A stretch of DNA of 64,000 nt from Aliivibrio salmonicida LFI1238 (GTDB lineage Bacteria; Pseudomonadota; Gammaproteobacteria; Enterobacterales; Vibrionaceae). Shown one piece after another: positions 43,254 to 53,200 of the stretch. The stretch's first letter is position 1, and each line of letters begins with the position of its first letter. The notes beneath the pieces are model-generated. The model was given only the letters and a program-made list of their open reading frames with translations. It was not told the DNA's origin and searched no databases. A program made the translations under genes and the position numbers. The stretch covers positions 2,232,001 through 2,296,000 of the forward strand of contig NC_011312.1 of the NCBI RefSeq assembly GCF_000196495.1. The letters are read 5' to 3'.

Positions 43254-43844
43254 ATGAGACTGGTCTATTCGTTATTGATGATATTATTTTCAATTTCAGC
43301 GCACGCCGATAAGTCTGGCTATTACATTACAACCAATATTGAAAACTCTTCCGTTACCTTTTTAGGCTCACAAACCGATCTTGATGGAGGATATAATATA
43401 AAAGGCGGTTATGACTTCCCAATTTCAGACACCTTCTATATGTCTATAGAGCTTGAATATAACAATATGGGCAGCTTTGATTTTGATTGGCGAAATAAAA
43501 ATCAATACGCGACAAGTCATGTTGATGCTCATTTTTTTGGAGCCAATTTAAAATATCGTGCGTATATGTTTGAATCAGATTTCTTTATCACCAGCATGTT
43601 TGGCTATGGTTACTATTACTTAGATATGGATGTTGATTTCTATTTAGAAGACGGACAACTGGGTTATATCGGTAAAGGATCTCAAAGTGAGAGTGCTTTA
43701 GGCCTTTCATACGGCTTTGAAGCAGGGTACGACTTAAGTAAGTACATTACGCTAACCGCAGGACACAATATTGCACGAGCCATTATGGATGGGATTGGTT
43801 ACGATTTTGGAACGACCTACGTAGGGCTGACCTACAATTTTTAG
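43254..43844 (+). CDS. Outer-membrane beta-barrel protein
   Basis: A 196-residue secreted protein with a signal peptide cleaved after SAHA (about residue 18), followed by alternating aromatic/polar strands typical of an eight-stranded barrel (GYYITTNIENSSVTFLG; FYMSIELEYNNMGSF; SALGLSYGFEAGYDLSKYITLTAGHNI). It ends with the outer-membrane signature TTYVGLTYNF with terminal Phe. Substrate or partner is unknown. It stands alone. Confidence 0.8.
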   Translation: MRLVYSLLMILFSISAHADKSGYYITTNIENSSVTFLGSQTDLDGGYNIKGGYDFPISDTFYMSIELEYNNMGSFDFDWRNKNQYATSHVDAHFFGANLKYRAYMFESDFFITSMFGYGYYYLDMDVDFYLEDGQLGYIGKGSQSESALGLSYGFEAGYDLSKYITLTAGHNIARAIMDGIGYDFGTTYVGLTYNF

Positions 43845-43920
43845 CACGACCCTAAATATTCCATTCTTAACTAAAGATGAGTACACTTAGTCTAATTATT
43901 TTAATTACTGGTGTACTCAC

Positions 43921-44547
43921 ATGAAATTTCACTCTTTTCTTGCTGCTGGCTTATGTCTTCTAACCTCATTAAGTGCCTCTGCCTCAATTCAGTTAACCGT
44001 TCCAAGTGAAGTAGAACTCCTTTTAGTTGATAGCCAAGAAGTCAAACTTGATAGCTCTTTCTTCTCAACGACATCAACACTTAAGCTGGACGATGGCGAA
44101 CATCAAATTGTGTTCAGATACAATCCAGTATTTAAGCAAGGTAAAGACAACATTATAGTCTCGAGTGATATTATTGTTTCAAAGTTTACCGCAACCAACC
44201 AAGACATTAGCTTTGTATTCCCGTCTTATAATTCTCCTGAAAAAGCCAAAGCATTTAATACCGACCTTAATTGGGAATTAAAAGATCAAAACGATAAAAA
44301 TATACCGTTCGCACAAGCAAAATTAGTCTATGACGGTGTGCAAATTGGTCATAATATTCAATTTGAATTAGCGAAATTTAATACGACTGAGCATGTTGCC
44401 GCTTTTAAACAAGATATGATCACCGTCACTCATAAAGAAATAAAAAATGAGAAAGGTGAAAATACAGCAGAGCAAATGTTGAATTACTGGTATGAAAAAG
44501 CAGATAAAGAAACACAAGAAAGATTTAAAACATCGATCTCTAATTAG
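43921..44547 (+). CDS. yccT: UPF0319 family protein YccT (CsgI-like)
   Basis: A 208-residue exported protein of the DUF2057/UPF0319 family. It has a signal peptide (SFLAAGLCLLTSLSASA) and then LTVPSEVELLLVDSQEVKLDSS and KLDDGEHQIVFRYNPVF, which parallel E. coli YccT, and ends with AEQMLNYWYEKADKETQERF. E. coli YccT/CsgI inhibits curli assembly; the role in a vibrio is unknown. In E. coli it adjoins mgsA and helD; here mgsA is 5.9 kb away, separated by a chemoreceptor gene and torS/torT. Confidence 0.88.
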   Translation: MKFHSFLAAGLCLLTSLSASASIQLTVPSEVELLLVDSQEVKLDSSFFSTTSTLKLDDGEHQIVFRYNPVFKQGKDNIIVSSDIIVSKFTATNQDISFVFPSYNSPEKAKAFNTDLNWELKDQNDKNIPFAQAKLVYDGVQIGHNIQFELAKFNTTEHVAAFKQDMITVTHKEIKNEKGENTAEQMLNYWYEKADKETQERFKTSISN

Positions 44548-44580
44548 TAATAAATGCAATACTGAATACTGATGATAAAT

Positions 44581-44610
44581 AAAAATGGCTTACACCAGTA
44601 AGCCATTTTT
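44581..44610. terminator. Terminator between yccT and the chemoreceptor gene
   Basis: Stem AAAATGGCTTAC (44582-44593) with GTAAGCCATTTT (44598-44609), 4-nt loop; bidirectional between convergent genes. Confidence 0.92.
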
Positions 44611-44648
44611 GCTAATTATTCGACGAACACTCAATCTCTATTTTATGA

Positions 44649-46289
44649 TTACACTTTAAATTGAGAGACCAAACCATCAAGTCTCTCGCACTGTTCTGAT
44701 AGTGAAATACAAGCACTTTCTGAGCGACTTACCATCAGCACCATTTCTGAACTATTATCTGCAATACGTTGTACATTCGAGTTGACGTCATCACTAACAT
44801 GGCTCTGCTCATTAGCGGCTGTGGCTATATGCGTATTCATATCGTTCATAACTACAATCGCTCTTGTGATATGTTGTAACGACTTTGATGCCTCACTTGC
44901 TAGATCAATCGTTTCTTTACCACTTTTGGTACTTGATTCCATTGCGAGAACAGCTTCTTTTGCTCCCGATTGTAAACGCTCAATCATCTTTTCGATCTCA
45001 CCAGTACTGTATTGCGTTTTACTTGCTAACGCCCTTACTTCATCAGCAACAACCGCAAAACCACGTCCTTGCTCACCAGCTCGCGCAGCTTCTATTGCCG
45101 CATTTAATGCTAATAAATTTGTTTGGTCAGCTATCCCTTTAATTACACCTAAAATCGATGCTATATTTGAAACATCACTATCTAGAGTATGAATTACAGT
45201 ACCCGCCAATGTTATCTCATTGGCCAATCCTTGAATCGATATTACGGTCTGCTGTAAAATAGCTTCTGTCGTATCAGCTTCTGCTGTGGCGCCTAAGCTT
45301 GCTTGGGCTGCTTCATTGGCATTTTCATTCACCGTATTACTTGTTACTTGCATTTCATGCACAGCAGCAGCAACAACTTCACTCTCTTGTTGTTGGCTTG
45401 AAGAGAATTTAGCTATATTTTTTGTTAATACTTGGATATTGTCCATTTCAGAACGAACGGTATTAGACGATGCAATAACATCTGAAACCGTGGTATGTAT
45501 CTTTGATACAAACAAATTAAAGGCTTGTGCAAGTTTGCCAATTTCATCATTTGAGGTAACGGCGATGCGCTTTGTTAAATCTCCGTCTCCAGAAGCGACT
45601 TCTGACATAGCCAATTCTAATGATTGAATTGGTTTTACAATCCAGTTAATTGATAACCAAACAGCAAATAAGCCAAAAATCACAGCACTAATGGCACCAA
45701 TTCCTGAAATAATTTTCCCCGAATTAATCCCATAATGACTTTGTTCACCTAACTTTACTTGCTCACTCACAATCAACTTACTGATTGATTTAAGTTGCTT
45801 ACGCATGATCTTGAATTGTTCGTCTAACTGATTATTATTTTTCTGATAATAAGCTTGAGCATTATTAGGGTCCGAGAACAGAGGCTCATAAAGTTCAATC
45901 CATTTTTCGGCCGCATTAATTAACGTTGTTAATTCAACTTGAGTATTTAAAGGCAAAATATTTTCTTGATATAACACTTCAACCTTTTTTAAACGAGGAA
46001 TGGCTTTGTAGGCGTTATCTTGAAATTCAAACGTATGATGCTCTCTTTCTGCATTGGTTGTTGAAAGCATTAAACCTTGCGCTGCTGCAGTAACTTGATA
46101 AAGATCTCGGTATGCATCTTCTAAGGATTCATTTACTGGCTGAACAAGCTCAATTAATTTGTAATTAACCTCCGCTTGTTCATTTAGCTTCATCACATTA
46201 AGAGTTGAGATAACACTGAATAAAGAAACAATCGCGACAATTGGCAATGCTATTTTTGTTTTTACTGATAAACGTCCTGCTAACTTCAT
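44649..46289 (-). CDS. Methyl-accepting chemotaxis protein
   Basis: A 546-residue chemoreceptor. An N-terminal helix (IALPIVAIVSLFSVISTLNVM) leads to a mostly helical periplasmic domain. A second helix (IISGIGAISAVIFGLFAVWLSINWIV) is followed by a HAMP domain (PIQSLELAMSEVASGDGDLTKRI). The signalling domain has the conserved tip IKGIADQTNLLALNAAIEAARAGEQGRGFAVVADEVR. It ends naturally in RLDGLVSQFKV. Unlike the receptor at 35222 it is complete. The ligand is unknown; it is in the same direction as torS, 127 nt downstream of it. Confidence 0.93.
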   Translation of the reverse strand: MKLAGRLSVKTKIALPIVAIVSLFSVISTLNVMKLNEQAEVNYKLIELVQPVNESLEDAYRDLYQVTAAAQGLMLSTTNAEREHHTFEFQDNAYKAIPRLKKVEVLYQENILPLNTQVELTTLINAAEKWIELYEPLFSDPNNAQAYYQKNNNQLDEQFKIMRKQLKSISKLIVSEQVKLGEQSHYGINSGKIISGIGAISAVIFGLFAVWLSINWIVKPIQSLELAMSEVASGDGDLTKRIAVTSNDEIGKLAQAFNLFVSKIHTTVSDVIASSNTVRSEMDNIQVLTKNIAKFSSSQQQESEVVAAAVHEMQVTSNTVNENANEAAQASLGATAEADTTEAILQQTVISIQGLANEITLAGTVIHTLDSDVSNIASILGVIKGIADQTNLLALNAAIEAARAGEQGRGFAVVADEVRALASKTQYSTGEIEKMIERLQSGAKEAVLAMESSTKSGKETIDLASEASKSLQHITRAIVVMNDMNTHIATAANEQSHVSDDVNSNVQRIADNSSEMVLMVSRSESACISLSEQCERLDGLVSQFKV

Positions 46290-46416
46290 AACCTATCCAT
46301 ATGAAATAAAAATTATTCAACAGAACTATACCAAATAACGCTAAATATAAATTGACCAAACCCATAACTCATGCAAATAAGTTTCGCTAACATTATTGAT
46401 ATTTGTGAGGTTAATT

Positions 46417-49293
46417 TCATTTATCAAAAAATGTATTTAATGCCTCTATTGATTGTCCATAAACCTGAGAAATTTCGATATCACTACAACCAGATACATC
46501 ACCACTTTTCCCTTTTTCTTCATAAGAATGACAAAGTGCGTGTAATTTCATTAAACCAAGACTACCCGCAGATCCTTTTAATTTATGTGCAAGCTGGTTC
46601 ACTTGATACACGTCTCTATTGATAATCGCATGTTGTAATTGAACTAAATTATCTTTAGAGGACACTCTAAATAGATCGATGATCTTGGCCATTCTAACCT
46701 CTCCTAACACAGCCAGATCACGTTGAAGAACCTTCTCATTTAAAATCACATCTGCTTCCTCAATGCTATTATTATCAGTAATAAGAGCTAATGCCTCTTG
46801 AAGCATCTCTATTTCCTGTATTAAAGGAACCTTGCTTAAAAAACGATTTAGCATTTTAACCAATTGATTTTCAACCAACGGTTTCCCCAAAAAACCATCA
46901 AAGCCTGCCGCTAAATAACTTTCGACATCTTCCGTAAATACATGAGCCGATACCGCTAACGTTGGTGTATAGCACTCTTCTCCGTGATATTCATTTTCAA
47001 TCGCTCTTAAGCGTTTTTGTAATGTCACACCATCAGTATCAGGTAAGTTAATATCCAACAACAACATATCAAATTGATGTTCTTTTACTTGCTCTTCCGC
47101 TAACTGCCCAGTATCAACAGCGGTAACTTTATGGCCTAATCTTTCTAAGAACCCAGTGGCCACCATTTGATTCACAGGATTATCTTCAACTAAAAGAAGA
47201 TGAGCTGGTGCTAAATCAGAAATCGCACATATTTCGTTTGATACTTCAACGCGATGTCCTTTTTCTAATTCCAATGAGAACCAAAAAGCACTTCCGATCC
47301 CTTCTTTAGAATCCACACCAATTTCACCCTCCATTGCTTCAATTAATCGTTGACTAATAGCCAAACCAAGCCCCGTCCCCCCCGTGACTTTTTGGCCTTC
47401 TTCCGCTTGAGTAAAGGCATCGAATAAACTGTCTATCTCATGCTCAGCAATACCGGCACCAGCATCAATCACTTCAAACAATAAGGTCGTTTCTAATATC
47501 ACGTGAAGCTGAATAGACACACTGCCTGTATGCGTAAATTTAATCGCATTACCCACAAAATTATTGAGTACCTGACGAATACGACTACAATCGCCAATCC
47601 ACCACAACGGTGTCTCTGGCGGAATATTGAAATCAAGGGTGATCCCTTTTTGTTGAGCTCTAGAACTAAATAGATGATGGACATCAGTAACAATAGAATG
47701 GACATTAAAGTTACTTTTTCTGATCGATAAATGCCCAGCCTCGATTTTCGAATAATCAAGAATATCGTTCAATAAATCGAGCAGGTTCTCACCACTTCGA
47801 TTAATAATATCGACGTATTGCTTTTGCTGAGCAGTTAAACGACTGCCTCGTAATAGTTCACCGGTACCCAATACCCCATTAAGTGGCGTTCGGATCTCAT
47901 GGCTCATCGTGGCTAAAAACGCGGATTTTGCTCGGTTAGCCTGTTCAGCCAAGTCTCTTGCTTTATCATGATTAATAATTTCAACATTTAACCGTTCATT
48001 ACTGGATTTTAATTCTTGAGTTCGTTGAGCGACTTGTAACTCAAGACTGTCTTTATGTTCTTGCAGTTCTTGAGCCGTATCACGAGCCACCAGAATAGAT
48101 CGTCCCATTTGAGCCAACTCATCATCACCGGATGTATCCAGTTCAATATCCAGTTTGCCATTGGCCACATCCATCAATGCTCTCTCGTATTGATTTAAAC
48201 GTGTTAATACACGAGCGTAGACGTATCGCCACATAATATAAATAACCAAGCAGAGGCCAAGTAAAGTTATGGATATTAATAACTGCTGTACAATTTTAAG
48301 TACAAAATTCACATCAGCCACCGCTTGCTGTGTCACTTCATTCGCTTGATTAAGCAGTTGTTCTATCGTCAAATTCAGTCTTTGGAATTGATGAATATTC
48401 TCATCACTTAATGCTTTCAATTCATTATTTAAGTTAATTAATTTAATCAGTTCACTGAACAAACGTTGGTTATGGGTTAAATTACTGGCTAAATCTAACA
48501 TTTGTTTTGTGCGACTAGGATCTTCAACCGCTTGTATTCGACGAGTGATAATCGTCATGTCTCGAGTAAAATCTTGACGCAGTTTTTCAACTTGGCTAAT
48601 TAAATGACTGTTTCTTGCATCATCAATAGTATTAACCACTTTAAACGTTAATAAACGAAGTTCATGCAAACGTTCCGCAAGATCGAGATCAATTTCAACT
48701 AACGTATCAAGCGCCTCATAAACGTCATTTTTATTCCCATTTTCAACAAGATCGTAAATTTTAACGACATTAGCAATGGTTATCGTATTTGAATTAAGTA
48801 CTTGTGAACGAGCAAGTTCTTCTAATTGCAGTGCTGTTTGCGTTAGATTTTTGCTTTTTTCTTGGATAATACGGTGTAATACCACTTTTTCACCAACGGT
48901 ATCCCCCATTGTTGCTAAGTTATCGACAATATCTTGAACTTGCTGATCAAGACGTGACAACAATGCTTTATCAAATGGGTATACACCTAGGCCTTTTAAT
49001 CGAACGTATAAACTTTCGATAGCGCTAAATAATTCTTTTCCGTATTTATTGCGGTCATCTTCTACATTTACTTGCGAAAGTAATTGAGATGTTGAAATGA
49101 TTTTTGTACTTAAATCAGAAATATATCGAGCTTCAATCACTGCAGGAATCGCAGAGTCAATCACCGTTCTTTCTGTTTTTTCTACGTATGAAAAACCAAG
49201 TACGCCAACAACAGAACCAAACGCCATTAACGCAATCATCACCGTGAAAGTAATGAACAGTTTTTGGCCTATGCCTGTAGAAGAAAATAACAT
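46417..49293 (-). CDS. torS: Hybrid sensor histidine kinase TorS-like
   Basis: A 958-residue hybrid kinase. An N-terminal helix (LFITFTVMIALMAFGSVVGVLGF), a long helical periplasmic sensor and a second helix (LLISITLLGLCLVIYIMW) precede a HAMP region. The histidine kinase core has His465 (FLATMSHEIRTPLNGV) and GTGLGLAIS. A receiver domain has Asp747 (LLLDINLPDTDG), and a C-terminal HPt domain has His903 (AHKLKGSAGSLG). This is the TorS layout, sensing trimethylamine N-oxide together with periplasmic TorT. torT is divergent, 74 bp away, supporting the call. The response regulator gene torR is not in the window. Confidence 0.85.
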   Translation of the reverse strand: MLFSSTGIGQKLFITFTVMIALMAFGSVVGVLGFSYVEKTERTVIDSAIPAVIEARYISDLSTKIISTSQLLSQVNVEDDRNKYGKELFSAIESLYVRLKGLGVYPFDKALLSRLDQQVQDIVDNLATMGDTVGEKVVLHRIIQEKSKNLTQTALQLEELARSQVLNSNTITIANVVKIYDLVENGNKNDVYEALDTLVEIDLDLAERLHELRLLTFKVVNTIDDARNSHLISQVEKLRQDFTRDMTIITRRIQAVEDPSRTKQMLDLASNLTHNQRLFSELIKLINLNNELKALSDENIHQFQRLNLTIEQLLNQANEVTQQAVADVNFVLKIVQQLLISITLLGLCLVIYIMWRYVYARVLTRLNQYERALMDVANGKLDIELDTSGDDELAQMGRSILVARDTAQELQEHKDSLELQVAQRTQELKSSNERLNVEIINHDKARDLAEQANRAKSAFLATMSHEIRTPLNGVLGTGELLRGSRLTAQQKQYVDIINRSGENLLDLLNDILDYSKIEAGHLSIRKSNFNVHSIVTDVHHLFSSRAQQKGITLDFNIPPETPLWWIGDCSRIRQVLNNFVGNAIKFTHTGSVSIQLHVILETTLLFEVIDAGAGIAEHEIDSLFDAFTQAEEGQKVTGGTGLGLAISQRLIEAMEGEIGVDSKEGIGSAFWFSLELEKGHRVEVSNEICAISDLAPAHLLLVEDNPVNQMVATGFLERLGHKVTAVDTGQLAEEQVKEHQFDMLLLDINLPDTDGVTLQKRLRAIENEYHGEECYTPTLAVSAHVFTEDVESYLAAGFDGFLGKPLVENQLVKMLNRFLSKVPLIQEIEMLQEALALITDNNSIEEADVILNEKVLQRDLAVLGEVRMAKIIDLFRVSSKDNLVQLQHAIINRDVYQVNQLAHKLKGSAGSLGLMKLHALCHSYEEKGKSGDVSGCSDIEISQVYGQSIEALNTFFDK

Positions 49294-49367
49294 AATCTGG
49301 AATACACTTTGGAAAAAGGAGTAATGCAGGTATCATATCACCAACCTAAAGCCAGTGCGAAGATACC

Positions 49368-50363
49368 ATGAAGATCAAAGCAATCTCCCTATTTATTACC
49401 TTGATTTCAATACTGTTATCCCCTCTATCTTACGCTAAAGCGCCTTGGAAGATTTGTGCCATCTATCCGCATTTAAAAGATTCTTATTGGTTGTCTATCA
49501 ACTATGGCATGGTTGAAGAGGCAAAACGCAATAATGTCGAATTAACCGTTTATGAATCTGGTGGTTATCCCAATATTGATCGCCAAAAAGAACAAATTAA
49601 ACAATGTATTGAAATAGGCTCTAACGCCATTTTATTAGGTACGGTTGATCCTATCGCCTATCAAGATAATTTCAGACAATTGACTCAAGGTATCCCAACA
49701 TTTGCAACAGTAAACCAACTGAAAAGCTCAACAGGTAAATTACCCCCTCTTCATTTTGGTGAAGTCGGTGTTGATTGGTATGACATGGGTTATCAAGCCG
49801 GGGCTTTCTTAGCCAAGCTGCATCCTAGAGATTCAGGTATTGTTCATATTGGTTGGCTACCTGGGCCTAAAACCCGAGGCGGTACAAAGCCGGTAACAAA
49901 AGGGTTTTATGATGCAATTAAAAACAGTGATGTCATTGTCAGTGCGACTTATTGGGGCGATAACAGCAAAGAATTACAACGTAATTTAATACAAGATGCG
50001 CTTGAAAACGAAAAATTGGATTACCTTGTCGGTGGTGCCGTTGCTATTGAAGTCGCTATTAGCGAGCTTGCTAGTCGAAAAATGCAAGACGACGTTGGTT
50101 TAATATCGACGTATTTAAGTCATGCAGTTTATCGTGGGCTACTTCGTAATAAAGTTCTCTTTTCTCCGACAGATAAAATGGTATTACAAGGCCGACTTAG
50201 TGTTCAACAGGCGATTGGATACTTAGAAAACCAACCGTTGCCGTTTGCTCTATCACCCAAAATTGAAGCACTAACCCCAAATCATTTACCAAAACGAGTA
50301 CTATTAGATTCTCTTTCGCCAGCAGAATATCGTCCAACTTTTTTTGTGGGCGCAAAAAAATAA
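49368..50363 (+). CDS. torT: Periplasmic binding protein TorT-like
   Basis: A 331-residue exported protein (signal peptide ISLFITLISILLSPLSYA) of the sugar-binding-protein fold. The sequence KAPWKICAIYPHLKDSYWLSINYGMVEEAKRNNVELTVYESGGYPN parallels TorT, as does QIKQCIEIGSNAILLGTV. TorT binds trimethylamine N-oxide and presents it to TorS. The divergent pairing with torS suggests one sensing unit. Confidence 0.87.
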   Translation: MKIKAISLFITLISILLSPLSYAKAPWKICAIYPHLKDSYWLSINYGMVEEAKRNNVELTVYESGGYPNIDRQKEQIKQCIEIGSNAILLGTVDPIAYQDNFRQLTQGIPTFATVNQLKSSTGKLPPLHFGEVGVDWYDMGYQAGAFLAKLHPRDSGIVHIGWLPGPKTRGGTKPVTKGFYDAIKNSDVIVSATYWGDNSKELQRNLIQDALENEKLDYLVGGAVAIEVAISELASRKMQDDVGLISTYLSHAVYRGLLRNKVLFSPTDKMVLQGRLSVQQAIGYLENQPLPFALSPKIEALTPNHLPKRVLLDSLSPAEYRPTFFVGAKK

Positions 50364-50427
50364 AGGCTATTGTCATCATTTATAAGATGAAAAAATACGG
50401 CACTAATAATAAAAATAAGGAACATTG

Positions 50428-50883
50428 ATGAAGAAAACAACGCGTATCGTACCGGCACATAAACACATTGCCTTAGTCGCACACGATAATTACAAAGCAG
50501 AGTTGTTACGTTGGGTAAAAGAAAATAAAGAAGCTCTACAAGGGCATTTTTTATATGCGACAGGGACCACCGGACACCTTCTAAGCAAAGAAACAGGATT
50601 AGCAATAAAAAGCTTACTTAGTGGTCCTATGGGCGGTGACCAACAACTTGGTGCGCTTATTTCTGAAGGGAAAATTGATATGATGATTTTCTTTTGGGAT
50701 CCACTCAATGCGGTTCCTCATGACCCAGATGTAAAAGCATTATTGCGTATTGCAACGGTATGGAATGTGCCTGTCGCAATGAATCGTTCAAGCGCTAAGT
50801 TTATGATTTCGTCTCCTCGAATGACTCAAGAAATAGAAATAGAAATCCCTGATTATCCAGCGTATTTAGCTGAACGCATCTAA
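50428..50883 (+). CDS. mgsA: Methylglyoxal synthase
   Basis: A 151-residue enzyme converting dihydroxyacetone phosphate to methylglyoxal and phosphate, a bypass of lower glycolysis under phosphate limitation. It has the catalytic Asp71 ([13 protein letters not shown]), plus His98 and Asp101 in [30 protein letters not shown], at the same positions as E. coli MgsA. The ATG at 50428 has AAGGA six bases upstream. It lies next to helD, as in E. coli. Confidence 0.97.
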
Positions 50884-50916
50884 TAGATACAATAAATTAA
50901 GAAGTGCGATTCATTT

Positions 50917-50952
50917 AAAAAGCCCTTATTAACAATATAATAAGGGCTTTTT
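50917..50952. terminator. Terminator between mgsA and helD
   Basis: Perfect 14-bp stem: AAAAAGCCCTTATT (50917-50930) with AATAAGGGCTTTTT (50939-50952), 8-nt loop; bidirectional. Confidence 0.95.
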
Positions 50953-50974
50953 ATTTATCAGTGTCTATCCATCA

Positions 50975-53038
50975 TCACTCAAGGATCACGGGGTAATCTT
51001 TATCGACAATCTCTTGAACAAATGGGGATGCCTTTCCATGATATACTATCCACACTTTCTTCTTCGCTCGCGTTAACGCAACATAAAACAATCGACGCTC
51101 TTCAGCATAAGCAAAATCTTCAAGGTGTGGCAGCAATGCGCCATCTAAAGATTCCGCTCTCTCTTTCATTGGGAATTGACCATCCGTCATTTCAACAATA
51201 AAGACATAATCAGCTTCAGTTCCTTTACTTGCATGACACGTTTTGTATTCAAGGTTTAACCCTGGGTAAAATTTCACCCACTCATCAAAAGCATCAGGAC
51301 AGTGATTATAATTACGTCCTAACATCAGAACCTTCTCACCATCACGAATATTTTTAGACAAAGAGAGTAATTCTTTTTCTATCGATTGGTGCTCAATCAC
51401 TTTCACTGCTTTACGTTTTTGTTTTGTGAAACTGTTCAGCTCTTTTTTAAGCTGCATCGGGTTTTCTTGTACAAAACGGTTAGCAACGGCACCAATTTGA
51501 TCATTAAAACGATACGTCATTGATAAATTTGCAATTTGACAAGATTGAAAACGTTGTTCGAACCCAGTAGTTAGAGATACATCTGCACCAGCAAAACGAT
51601 AAATCGCTTGCCAGTCATCACCGACCGCAAATAATGTGGCTCTTTCTTTTTTATCATTCTCTTTATGGCAAATAGCTTCAATTAAATCTAAACGCTGCGG
51701 AGAGATATCTTGATATTCATCAACCATAACAAATGACCACGGTAAGGCGTATTTCCCCTCATTTATATAGGCTGTCGCTTTGGTTATCATTAAATCATAA
51801 TCAATTGCGTCTTCTTGTTTAAGGGTTCTTTCATACGCTTTAAAAAATGGCCATACAATGTTGAGCTCGCTTTTTAAACGCGCCGCATCAGCATGGTTTT
51901 CAATACGGGCGGTAACTGTTTTTTTATCTAGCTGTAAGCTGTTTAACTGACATACTTGTTTGTGCAGCCATTCTTGTAATTTTTCGTTATGCGATTCTTC
52001 TTTTAAATCAACATCACCACGTAAGTAAGCGATAGGCCATTTTTTTAAGTGTTTTTTCCAACGATTCGTTGCTGTCGCATTTTTCCACTCCGAATCTAAC
52101 ACATGGCTAAACCACTCTTTTCTTGCTTTTGAATCCGTCACCAAGCATGACAATTTGGGTTGTTGGTATTCGACATGACGAATAATATCCAACCCTAATT
52201 GGTGAAACGTGGCCACTTTTACTTTTTGTCCAATATCAGTTCCTAGCTTCTCAATGATCCGAGCTGACATTTCTTGAGCGGCCTGACGACCAAAAGCCAA
52301 TAATAAAATCTCTTCAGGTTGAGCCACTTGGCTTTTAATCAAATAATTAACACGAGCAACAAGTACACTTGTTTTACCTGAGCCAGCTCCCGCTAATACT
52401 AATGTATGGTCTTCATTTAATAACAGCGCACTTTGCTGTGATTCGTTTAATGGTTGTGATTCACATTCTGAGAAAAAAGATTTCCACTCCACTTTTTGCT
52501 CTTCTAACCACGTTTCGTTTAACGTGATAAGTTGTTGTTCAGGTTCCATTAACCACTCTAATACAGGCGCAATACATTCAGGCTGAAGTTGTTGAGCTAA
52601 AGGGATCGATATCTTGGTTTGCTCAAATAAATCGTATAATTTCTCAACCATCAACAGCGCTTCGGTTTGCTTCAAATAACGACGCTGTGCACTGAACGTC
52701 CTCACCAGTTCTAACATCTGGGGTTGTAACTGATTCAACATAACGACTTTCGATTCTTTCCATTCTGCGTACGCGTTTAATACGGCATTAATTACCGCGT
52801 CGCACTCTTGCCAAGGCAACCCAGAAACTCGCCACGCTATTTGTTCATTTCGATTATAGAAACAAAGCGCTCCCCACACTAATCCTCGTTCGAAAGTAAC
52901 TTGCCCGTTCCATTTATCAAACGGCACAGAAACTTGATATTTGTGGGAGGTAAACAACAGCTGCTCTGGCTCTAATTCAAGTTGATAAAAGTCACCCTGA
53001 ACTAACCATTGAGCGAAGGTGGTTGCTTTAATCTGCAT
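50975..53038 (-). CDS. helD: DNA helicase IV
   Basis: A 687-residue UvrD/Rep-type SF1 helicase, close to the E. coli HelD length. The N-terminal domain precedes Walker A (LVLAGAGSGKTSVLVARV); later motifs are FVMVDEYQDISPQR, LFAVGDDWQAIYRFAGAD, LSMTYRFNDQIG and, near the end, TCHASKGTEADYVFIVEM and ERRLFYVALTRAKKKVWI. It unwinds 3'-5' and contributes to recombination repair. It is convergent with mgsA and divergent from yccS, keeping the enterobacterial order. Confidence 0.94.
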   Translation of the reverse strand: MQIKATTFAQWLVQGDFYQLELEPEQLLFTSHKYQVSVPFDKWNGQVTFERGLVWGALCFYNRNEQIAWRVSGLPWQECDAVINAVLNAYAEWKESKVVMLNQLQPQMLELVRTFSAQRRYLKQTEALLMVEKLYDLFEQTKISIPLAQQLQPECIAPVLEWLMEPEQQLITLNETWLEEQKVEWKSFFSECESQPLNESQQSALLLNEDHTLVLAGAGSGKTSVLVARVNYLIKSQVAQPEEILLLAFGRQAAQEMSARIIEKLGTDIGQKVKVATFHQLGLDIIRHVEYQQPKLSCLVTDSKARKEWFSHVLDSEWKNATATNRWKKHLKKWPIAYLRGDVDLKEESHNEKLQEWLHKQVCQLNSLQLDKKTVTARIENHADAARLKSELNIVWPFFKAYERTLKQEDAIDYDLMITKATAYINEGKYALPWSFVMVDEYQDISPQRLDLIEAICHKENDKKERATLFAVGDDWQAIYRFAGADVSLTTGFEQRFQSCQIANLSMTYRFNDQIGAVANRFVQENPMQLKKELNSFTKQKRKAVKVIEHQSIEKELLSLSKNIRDGEKVLMLGRNYNHCPDAFDEWVKFYPGLNLEYKTCHASKGTEADYVFIVEMTDGQFPMKERAESLDGALLPHLEDFAYAEERRLFYVALTRAKKKVWIVYHGKASPFVQEIVDKDYPVILE

Positions 53039-53200
53039 GATTCGATACTACCTAATAAAAATTACACTGATGAACGTATTTTCGGCAACTCGACGTCAAC
53101 CGAAGACCGCATAGGATATCAGGTTATTTTTTTGTTGTCCCAGATCAGTATTAAGACATTGATTGATGAGCAAACGCTGTCTTCTCTATATGACTTTGTT

